From: Myrmaecium sp. VS I D KN 1
Taxonomy: Eukaryota; Ascomycota; Dothideomycetes; Valsariales; Valsariaceae
Length of the DNA: 64,000 nucleotides
Assembly: GCA_019775845.1 (NCBI GenBank)
Contig: JADQAV010000003.1
Location: forward strand, 248,001 to 312,000
Reading direction: 5' to 3'
The notes beneath the pieces are model-generated. The model was not told the DNA's origin. It saw only the letters and a list, made by a program, of their open reading frames with translations, and did not search any database. Made by a program: the position numbers and the translations under genes. Shown here piece by piece: positions 55,523 through 64,000 of the stretch. Numbering within the stretch: position 1 is the first letter of the stretch; each line of letters opens with the position of its first letter.

Positions 55523-56152
55523 ATGAACGTGTGCTTCTCCGCTCCGGATATCCGTCGCACATACGCGTGCGTGCTGGACCGAACGGAAACATCAGAAGGA
55601 CCATCGACGAAGGCGAAGGGTCGTATCGTTGGCACCGGAGCCGGCGGAGGCACGTTCTGTGCATTGTATAGCTCTGGGAATGGTACTTGGGGACTAATCC
55701 ATGGCTGTAAGGGTCCGGATCGGAGGGAGAGGGACGGCTCCAGTGCTTTTTCGAGTGCGATCCTTCCTGTGGAGTCTTGGTTATGGAGGACCGGCCGGCT
55801 TTTGCGGGCTATGCGGCTCAGGGATCTGCAGCATATTCCCACGAGGATTATGAAGAAGATGGGAAGAGACCACGGGATGAGGTACACGCTGCTGAACGGA
55901 GACGTGGACGGCATGTTTGGCGCAGCATTTCCCATCGACCACAGGAGCGCAGGCATCGTGGGTTTCAAAACGAAAGGCACTCGAGCTTTCTTGTTCCGTC
56001 CTGGTAACGGCGTCACCTCTGTGAGCGACAGCCGTCTGAGCGAGATTCTTTCCAGTCGGTCAGTCAGTTCCCGGCTCCTGCGCAATAGTCACCCACCAGA
56101 CGTTGAAAGGCAGCAAATGCGTGTAAGAAGTTCGAAGCGAGCGTTCACTTAA
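55523..56152 (+). CDS. Doubtful hypothetical protein
   Basis: Open frame of 209 residues from ATG 55523 (MNVCFSAPDIRRTYACVLD). It has a glycine-rich GRIVGTGAGGGTFCALYSSG and a basic C-terminus, but no known domain and no convincing promoter or introns. The opposite strand over the same DNA is open for 212 codons, so this may be chance. Its position, downstream of PEX4 on the same strand, says nothing on function. Confidence 0.25.
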   Translation: MNVCFSAPDIRRTYACVLDRTETSEGPSTKAKGRIVGTGAGGGTFCALYSSGNGTWGLIHGCKGPDRRERDGSSAFSSAILPVESWLWRTGRLLRAMRLRDLQHIPTRIMKKMGRDHGMRYTLLNGDVDGMFGAAFPIDHRSAGIVGFKTKGTRAFLFRPGNGVTSVSDSRLSEILSSRSVSSRLLRNSHPPDVERQQMRVRSSKRAFT

Positions 56153-56963
56153 ACTACCACACACGCTGGAAGATCGCAACGATGGGACTATATAGACCGC
56201 CGGCAATCAGACCACGAGACTCTACCGACAGCAATCTACGGAAAAGGGATCCATGCCAAAGAACGTCCCATTCAGTCCAGTCCATTCCAGGTCGCCACCG
56301 TCCCACCGCAGACCCAAGGAGCCTTATTCTTTCGCTAAAAATCCACACCGTTGGAGAAAACGGACGATTCCATCGTACGGGTGGAAGAAGCCTTGCCGCA
56401 ACGCCCCTGCAAGCTCCCCGTCCCGCGAGGGATCGACGGACGTTGGCTGAGGTGGGAAGCGATAGTTAATGGAGTTCAGCTGTCGTCGTCAGGGCCTCGG
56501 CGTGCCGCAGGGCTTCTGGGCCGTGCGGAAGGACCCTTGTGTGGCTTGTGGCGCATGAGCCAGGGGGGATCCTGACCGAGCTGAAAAACAGCTTCGGCTG
56601 CCTGGACAGACAGACACGTCAGACGGCATCTGGTGATGGCTGATTGTCACGGACGCGCGATAGGTTCTGTTAATTAGGATTTGCGCGGTTGGTGGGTTTA
56701 GTTCTTGTTCTTCGAACTTTTCTTTCTTTTCTGTTCTCATCAAAGATTGTGGATTCGCATGCTGTCTACATAACACTTATGTTTGCCAGGAGGTATGTAC
56801 TTTACCTACTTGTGCACGTTGAGATCGACGTGATCGCTTAGAACCGCGTTGCCGTTGCAGAGCCGCTGTGGCGAATCGATTTCCTGGATTTCACGAGTTG
56901 CAGCTGGACAGCATACCACATCTGCGGGCATGAGTCGAGCTTGACGTCCTCGTGTACAGGATC

Positions 56964-56999
56964 GGGGGGGGGGGGGGNNTCGCCCCCCCCCCCCCCCCC
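56964..56999. other. G-run, two unknown bases, C-run
   Basis: About 14 G, then NN (56978-56979), TCG and about 17 C. It looks like an unresolved assembly or sequencing spot, possibly a real hairpin or G-quadruplex that stalled sequencing. Confidence 0.9.
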
Positions 57000-57670
57000 A
57001 GACCACATTGCTTTTGCATCTCTATATGCTTGCAGATGGCATGCATGCCTGAAACCTTCCACCTTCCCTTTCCCCTCATCTCTGTTAAACATCGTACAGT
57101 ACAAATGCCGACGTGTGTGGTGGTATGGGAAAAGTTAGACCCGGGATTCAATGACATGTCCACGCTTTCTTCGCTCTTCAGCTCTGCTGGGATCTGTGAT
57201 CTCTATCGTCGTTGTTGGACCGGAGGGGTGGGGTCAGATGAGTCTTCGTGCATATGAGGATGGGTTTGGCCTTCGGGTGGCTGCTGCTTTCAGGTATGGG
57301 TACTGTTTTTAAGATGGCATTGAGCCTGCTCTTGGCGGTTCCTTGGGGCGTTCCTTTTTGGGGCAAGGAGTGCTGTGTCTCGGAATAGCGATATCGCATA
57401 GGCGATAATGGATTAGTGTAGAGGGTGGAAGCGCGAGCACCGGATTGTCTTCCTAGCCCTAATCCTTCCGGGGAGATCGGTTTCGTTAAGTGAAAACAAG
57501 ATATGTTCATAAAGTAGAGTACCATGTTTTTCTCTTCCGCTGTCTATAGCTTCGTCCTTACTGTACACAGTTCGCCGTTGCACGGAGTCTGCTTTCCTTG
57601 ACGGAACAAAACGGCCGCACCTCCTATCGGCTTCAACCCTAACCCCATTCTTCTTGATCCAACTCCCACT

Positions 57671-58260
57671 CTATTGCCTCAGGTTCTTCAGGGCGTCCCG
57701 TGTCGGGGAAGCGGCGTGCTTGAAAGACTGGAGATATGGACGTCGTCAGCGGGAACCGCAATTCATAAGGATACCTTCGAGGGGGGGAAATTTCACTGAC
57801 GTTATCACATTCCTCCCACGCGCGGCCGGCGCCGAAACCGAGACCGATCCAGGCGGGCCAGGCGCGACGCTTGAAGAGCAGGACGGAGAAGACGATGCCG
57901 AAGGAGAGGCCGAGGCCGGAGCGGATGAGGAAGGAGGAGAGGCAGCGGTCCCACTAGAGGTGTTTTGCCTCGTCAGCCTGTGTGCTCGAAGCATCGCGGG
58001 AGAGAGGATGGTGTTGCGATGGGGGGGCCATTGTGCAAGGCATGGCAGCAGAAGCTGGTGTTGCTTTGCTTTGTGGGATGGCCTGCGCCTGGCGACGGGA
58101 GACGGGGAGGTAGGGCTGCAAGGCGTAGCTGAAGCGCAAAGCTCCGGGGTTGCTAGTGCTGGTGTACCTTCTCATTGAGGAGCGTCTCGCTCAAAGGGCG
58201 GTTGGCGCGAGCAATTGGGACCTGCGGAGGCGTGACGGGAGCGGCGGACGTGTCGGACAT
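57671..58260 (-). CDS. MIC10: MICOS core subunit MIC10
   Basis: Small hairpin membrane protein that oligomerises to bend the mitochondrial inner membrane at crista junctions. Three exons: 58260-58168, 57953-57801 and 57727-57671, encoding 100 residues. SETLLNEK is joined to WDRCLSSFLIRSGLGLSFGI, then VFSVLLFKRRAWPAWIGLGF, GAGRAWEECDN and SFKHAASPTRDALKNLRQ. The two glycine-rich helices (GLGLSFG at about 44-50 and GLGFGAG at about 68-74) are the defining oligomerisation motifs. The last exon was recovered by the GTCAGT donor and the CTGAC...CCAG acceptor. It is divergent from URB2. Confidence 0.94.
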
Positions 58261-58621
58261 GGCGGGTGATAGGGAGACCGATGTAGTAGGGGAGGAATTG
58301 CTTCTGCAATTGGTGCTGAAAAAGCGGCCGGCGTGCGGTGGTGGTTGATGATGGTGGTGTAGGTCCTTGCTGGCAACGGCGGGATGGGGTCGGAACTGGG
58401 AAGTTTGACGTTGACGCGGGCTTGGCAATTCCGATCGGAAGGGGTCCAAGCTCAACTTTTTTGAGCTCACATGCGATGGAGGGTTCCTCGACTTTGCGGT
58501 TGCGGATGAACTGTTCTATGCGAGTCGAGTTCCGGGTGAGGTGATCGAGATGGTTTCGCAGGTAAATCAATTACATCTACCCCCTCCTCTCCCTGGAGTT
58601 TGGCAAACTTCCCATTGAAGG
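58261..58621. promoter_or_regulatory. Divergent promoter MIC10/URB2, probably with a URB2 5' exon
   Basis: The URB2 frame has no Met upstream of about residue 100 in its visible exon, so a short first exon should lie here. ATGs at 58471 and 58551 with donors GTGAGG (about 58537) and GTAAAT (about 58562) are candidates; neither was proven. Confidence 0.4.
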
Positions 58622-61600
58622 GCCAGAAAACTGACCGGTTCCAAGTCTCCAGATGCGCCGTCTCTTCAGAGGCTTCTGGCCCTCGACAAAAGCACCGAAC
58701 ACCTCCACGTACAGCTCAGCCAGGCGGCTGACATCCTTGGGCTCCCGGAAGAATGGGCTGTTGCTCCGCGCACCCCTGCGCATGTGAAGGTTCAGGGAAA
58801 TCCGCGAACGGAGTGGGTGGTCAAATGGATCCTGGGAAAGCTGAAGAGTGAGAAGGAGGAGGGAGTCGATGCGCGAGCATGCGCAAGAGTGTGGAAGATG
58901 CTGGAGGTTACGCTACATCAAATTCCGGAGTCGAATGCTGCCAGGCTGCTCAGCAGTCACCAGTTCCTGTCGCTGATCGAGAAGGCTCTGGCGGAGCAGT
59001 GGGAGGAGAAGGCCAGCCATGGGCCCCAGGCGAAGAGGCGGAGGGTTTCCAAAGTTGCCGCAGTATCTTTGAACGAGGGTCAGGGAACTTCAGCGGAAGA
59101 GAGGTCTGATTTATTCCGCCATATTTCCTCGGTCCTGGAAACGACTGTGGCGAAGAGCAAGTTTCTGAGCTCCGAGGATCCTACCGCGGCCGAGCAAATG
59201 CACTCCGTTCTTCGCAGCGGCCATCCCCAAGCATGTCGTCTTTTAAAATGGTGGATCAAAGCGCTCACCGAAGAACATCTGGCGGAAGAAGGGCGTGGAA
59301 CTTCAGCAGATGGTCTCGCTATGCTGGAAGCAATGCTTTATGTGTGGGATCTGCGCTCCATTGATGCAAACGTCAGCGCGGAGGACAGCGCGATTGTCTT
59401 CTCGAAGGAATGCCTTCTGCCGGCCATGGACTTGCTCTATAGGTTGACCCACGAGACGAAACAGAGGAAAGGGGATCGAACGAGTACTTCAGGTATCTCG
59501 GCAGCAATGGAGCGCCTAATAGCCCGACACCTATTCATCCCAGCTCGGGCAGCATTCTTCGCTAATATTGGGGAAGAGGAGGAGGAAGAGACGAAACACA
59601 AGCAAGCCAACGACCCGGATAAGATTTTGCGAGAGTGTCTTCAGCCGCTTCGAGAGGAAGGGACCCGGATCAAAACAGTCCTACATGCAGTTCCCCATCT
59701 TCTGGAGATCGCAATCAGATGCTCCTCACGATCAACACCGAAGCGACGAATTCGTGAGTCGCCATGGATACAAGCCCTCTTCACGGTATCCGCCGAATGC
59801 ATCGGATGTTCAACATCGAAGCCCACGGAAGAGACGTCTGACGAGGCACTGGCAACACTGGAAGAGATGCTTGACACCCTCTTCAAGAAGGAGTGTTCGT
59901 TGGATATAAAGGTGCTGGACGCCATCGTCAAACACTACTCCAACCTCACATCCGAGAACCGCAAAGTTCGCGTATCTCTCATTGCAAAGGTGGTTGCGCT
60001 GGATCCTGAGGTGTTTCTTCCGACACCCTCGCTCGCGAATCCTGGGAAGGCGTCCGAAAACCAACCGCTCCACGAGTTGATATTCCCACCGCTCCACGAG
60101 TTGATATTCCCACCGCTCCACGAGTTGATATTCCCAATTCTTGTGGAAGATAACGGAGCCTCGTCGGAAGAATCCGAACTCTCCTTGCGCGCCGATATTG
60201 CCGTCTCCCTGCTTAAAGCATACAGCCGTGCAAGGGATCTCACTGGCTTCTTGAGTCGGTGGTATGCTCAGCTCAGTACCCGTCCCTCAACTTCTTCTAT
60301 CACATGTCTGTGTCGGAAGCTCCGTGTTGAGATCAGGGGACTTCTCGAGGCTTCTCTCATACCATCTCAAATCATCGAGCTTCTCCAGGTTCATCACAAC
60401 AGTATCTCTGGCCTTGTCCGAATATTGACTTCGGGCACGGAGCCGATAGAAGTCGACGAAACACCGAGCTCAGAATGGGCAGAAGCGAGGGCTAGCATCA
60501 CAATGTTGGACATGCTCCTTGGTGCCTTGCAGAGTGATGAACTGCTTGAACAGCTTTCAAAGACTCTGTACTCCATACTTACAGATATGGAGACGCTGGT
60601 AGACAACGATCTGTACCGTGCAAGGTCTGATGTAGCAACCGCGTACCTATGTCTCGCCAGACTGTTCTCCATGCAGTGGTCAGTCGAGCAGTCCACTTTA
60701 CGAACCTCGATAGTGGTGGAGAATGCGCCTATCAAACTCATCAGCTGCGCTCAGAAGTCTCTCTCTCAAGCCGTAAGGAAGGACACAACACCAGCAGAGT
60801 CATTCGCAGCTCTGTCCCTGATCCTCAACGTGTGTAACGACATATCCACTGTTCCGAGTAAACAAGCCGCCGTGACGACCGAGCTTTCCAAAACTGTAGC
60901 GTTGCTACCGGACTGGTCCGAGGGTAGTCCTGCTCACTCTTGGATATTCCTGGCCTTCGTCCAGTTCCCTGCTGTTCTCTGCTTCCTCAGCTCAGAGCAA
61001 CGAACCTCGCTGTTCGCGGCACTTCTGAGGTCTAAAGACCTCAAAAAGACAAGGTTGAGTGAGTATCACCCGTACCTGAGCGATTCAGAAGCTTCGGTGA
61101 ACATGCTACTGGAGGTTTTCTCGGAGCACATATTCTGCTCTGCGCCTGCTGAGGTGAAGGACGACTACCTGGTGACGCTCTACGGTTCTCTCGAGGCCAA
61201 GGGGCGAAAGAGCAAAAGGGATACGTTGGCACGCTCAGAATTACAATATCTACGAGCCCCACCTGGCAGCATTCCTCGTAAACACAGAGAGGCAGTCTTC
61301 GATCGGATTACAGGATTGATCGTCAATGCGACAAACGATGATCTTACGGAAGTAACCCGGCATTTAGCCTTGATGATCAGACTGATGGAAGCTCCCAACG
61401 CCACCGCCGAAATCTCCACCGATCCGAAAGCGCTTTTCAAGCTGGCAAGCAGTTTGGACAGTTGTCAAAACACGGAGAGCACCATCACTCTCTACATGGA
61501 AGAGCTAGCCCAGCGGACCCTGAGTCATATATTAGCTGTCGCAGATCAGGAGCGCAGCGTCGCCCACCTAAAAGAAGTACGCAATCAGGCCCTGGCTCAT

Positions 61601-63137
61601 GTCGATTCGAAATCTTTCAAGCGGAGGCCCTCGACTCTCCAGGTCATTCAAGTAGCAGTCCGACTGTTCGACGCTACGCCTTTTGCCTTTGAGTTAGCCG
61701 ATTCATCCTTCTTTGCGAAGTACACCAAGGCTTTGGAATCGGACCTGCTACGTCTGGACAATGACCTCTTCTCGAAGGTTATCGAACCTCACGCGCCAAC
61801 GTTTGTCGCGACTGTCAGTGCACTAGTCAAGTTTCCGGGGCAAGGAGTCCCTCATGAGAAGTGGGTTGGCAGGGAATCATCCCTGGGAGAGAGAGCAACA
61901 GCATGGCGTAAAAAGCTTCCGTACCTTTTGGACGAGGACCGAATCCGATCTGACAACGATCTGCCTCTCCTACTGTACCACGATTTCGTGGCACGGTACC
62001 ATGATCACCAAGGGATCAGGAAGCTGCTACGGTTCTCGCAGAAGATCCTTAGAGAGCCGCTCTCGGAACCTACCGTCCACAAGATCCTTCATACGGTCCA
62101 GCGATCGATTGCCCACCTCACTACGGAACAGAAAGCATCGGAGGCGCTCGAGTTACTACCTAAGATTGCAGGTGAAGCGGAACAGCGCAATGCTTTGGGG
62201 ATCGTTCATGCGATCTTGACCACCCTGGAACGTAAGTTATATTCGATGGAAACCCATGAGAAGGACTGGCTGACAAGGCCAGGACCCGAGGCTACACCCG
62301 AAAAGCTCGATGATCCCATGTACACTCTTGTCGGTCACATATGCGCTCTTCTGCCCACAACGGAGGATACACATGCGTTCCGGTGGTTGCTGGATTGTTT
62401 GGACACGGTTCTCAAAGACAAGGTACGCATGGATTACGCATTTACGGCGCAATATGTTGCTAACTCCAACGCTTCAGCCTTGGCTGCTGTCCCAATGGGA
62501 TATTGATACCATCACAGCCACCTTGGCTGTGCTGGCATCGCCCAAGGGGCCGAAGTTACCTTCAGCCGAAGCAGGCTATGTCTACAACCGTCTCTGTGAG
62601 ACGGCAAACAACCTGATCTCCTTCCATCGCACGAAGCTAGGCGGGCGTTTCCACATCCTCGTCGCCCTTCTACAGTCGCTCCTCATCTGCATCTTCCGAC
62701 CTAGCACCCGTCACAGCACCAGCTTCATCTCCCAGCTCCCCCCCTGGCTAGCAACCTCACACGTCAGCCTTTCCGCCTCCCACGCAACAAACTTCAGCCG
62801 CGTGCTCTCATCCCTCTGTTCACCCACCGTGTCCTCCGTCACAGGCCGCAAACGGCACGGGGCCGCGGCCGAGTTGACCGACGCGACCAAGAAAGCCAAG
62901 GCGTACGCGGGCCAGTACGTGCAAAACGTCGCGATGCAGTACTGCTACTGCCAGCTGCAGGGCCGGATTACGCCGGAGGTGCGGGCGGCGCTGATGCCAG
63001 GCCTGTTCGCGTGCTTGGATGTGATTGATCTCGAGACGATGCGGGCGATGAATGCGGGCATGGATGCGTCGTCGCGGGCGATCTGGAGGAGCTTGTATGG
63101 TGAGTGGAATCGGTTTGGGAAGTGGAAGGAGAGGTGA
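58622..63137 (+). CDS. URB2: URB2/NPA2-type nucleolar ribosome biogenesis protein
   Basis: Large alpha-helical nucleolar protein of early 60S pre-ribosomes, working with Npa1 and Dbp6. Long exon to 62422, then 62478-63137, joined in phase (TVLKDK/PWLLSQWDID); about 1,490 residues are visible. The coding start is uncertain: conserved-looking PSLQRLLALDKSTEHL begins near 58655, and an acceptor near 58645 or 58652 is likely. The C-terminal domain (SAEAGYVYNRLCETANNLIS ... QLQGRITPEVRAALMPGLFA ... SLYGEWNRFGKWKE) is the part by which Urb2 is recognised. An internal 24-bp repeat adds PPLHELIF copies. The intron has a clear GCTAAC branch point. Confidence 0.85.
60064..60135 (+). repeat. 24-bp perfect triplication inside URB2
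   Basis: Three identical, adjacent 24-bp units starting at 60064, 60088 and 60112, encoding PLHELIFP three times in frame. Confidence 0.97.
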
Positions 63138-63912
63138 GAGGGAGGAGGCATTGGAGCAACATCTGGAGCATTGGTGGCGTTGGTAGATGGGTTTTGGGAT
63201 ATTGGTTGGGAAAAGCATCATGTATAGCATTGATTTGCAAGCATATGGCTGTATTGTTTGCTCTCTCTCTATCTTGATATGCAGCATAGTTCATATGGTA
63301 AAACGGAGACTCGCATCAACCTTTAGATCAAATTTCCATAAGCACCGGCATCACCAAAAAGCGTTAACTGTTTCGTAAAAGTTGATGCTCTTGGCTGGCC
63401 GACGTTCGAGACGTTCACTAGCGGGCTCCGGTTTCCCATTGCCGAAGTGAACGCCGCGGAGGGTGGATGGCAACTGGAACGCAGAAAACGTTCATGTACT
63501 TTCCAGACCGTTCCGGTAAAACAGTGAGGATGTAAATAAATAGTAAGATGGCCTCGTCTTACTTCAAAAAGTCCATTTGCTTCCTTTTCTTCCTCCTCCA
63601 TTGTTATCTTGTTGGCTGTTGTTGATCATCGACTTTCAAGCGTCATCCAGTCGTTATCGGCCTCGCTAGCCTTACGGTCGCCACCCACAGGCACGCGGGC
63701 ACGTCGGGCGCCAAGCCAGCCATACCCTTTCAGGATCTCGCTTGAGCCGTCCGCCCTCCCACTCCTCTTTTTTCGCCCAGCACGATTTTGTCGACCAGGT
63801 ACCTGCGTCTCCTCGAACCTCGCGCCCGTCGATTCCGCATCATCAAGTCATCCACCGGTCGTCAAGGATACAACAGTTCAATTCCGATCCCTAGGAACAA
63901 CACACCGTCAAG
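63138..63912. other. 3' flank of URB2 and promoter of the next gene
   Basis: No gene. A C/T-rich stretch at 63573-63600 and pyrimidine-rich DNA near 63760-63810 precede the start codon at 63913. Confidence 0.4.
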
Positions 63913-64000
63913 ATGGTAAGCCAGCCCTTTGCAGCCGTCATGTCCGTCATGCCAGCAGCTGTTCGGGTCCGGTGGCGAGTCGCCGAAGGCACACGACTTG
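63913..64000 (+). CDS. First codon of a gene cut by the window edge
   Basis: ATG at 63913-63915 in a good context (CCGTCAAGATGG) is followed at once by GTAAGC, a fungal splice donor. A start codon split off by an intron is frequent in ribosomal-protein genes, but the product cannot be told from here. Confidence 0.35.
   Translation, partial: MVSQPFAAVMSVMPAAVRVRWRVAEGTRL

Larger units (their letters stand above)
55078..57670. other. Long intergenic stretch, at most one doubtful gene
   Basis: Contains the doubtful frame at 55523-56152 and a sequence gap flanked by G and C runs at 56964-56999. Otherwise no gene supported. Confidence 0.4.

Overview
The window is nuclear DNA of a filamentous ascomycete (Pezizomycotina); I cannot set the class from sequence alone. 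Genes are compact and lie on both strands. Introns are mostly 50-110 bp with GT-AG borders, and branch points such as CTGAC or CTAAC can be recognised. All confidently identified products have standard ascomycete relatives. No CRISPR array, operon or recognisable intact mobile element was seen.

Layout. At 1-7.2 kb: the 3' part of ELG1 (PCNA unloader), SWD2 (COMPASS/CPF WD40 subunit), the mitochondrial oxaloacetate carrier OAC1 and an OHCU decarboxylase of urate breakdown. At 9.3-19.1 kb: a hyaluronan-synthase-like GT2 glycosyltransferase, a proline-rich orphan protein and LCB2 (serine palmitoyltransferase). At 22-29.6 kb: a homeodomain transcription factor and acetoacetyl-CoA synthetase. At 29.9-37.1 kb, a run of mostly mitochondrial genes: glyoxalase II, SAM35, QCR8, PHB1 and a GFA-type zinc protein with a presequence-like extension.

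At 37.4-44.8 kb lies the accessory part. It has a possible Pol III-type RNA locus (TATA, B box, hairpin, T5 run) next to a nested tandem repeat, then four same-strand genes for single-pass membrane proteins. After that come an ADGF/CECR1-type adenosine deaminase (46.6-48.7 kb), a multi-span membrane protein (50.6-52.1 kb), the head-to-head pairs RRP46/PEX4 and MIC10/URB2, and the first codon of a gene that runs off the right end.

Exon coordinates were worked out by hand from reading frame, splice borders and family conservation. They agree in phase for SWD2, OAC1, OHCU decarboxylase, AACS, GLO2, SAM35, QCR8, PHB1, the GFA protein, ADGF, RRP46, PEX4 and MIC10. Less secure are the 5' end of URB2, the gene at 40.8-41.6 kb, and the orphans at 13-15.5 and 55.5-56.2 kb. 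Six products act in mitochondria (OAC1, SAM35, QCR8, PHB1, MIC10, probably GLO2). Otherwise the neighbours do not form one pathway.
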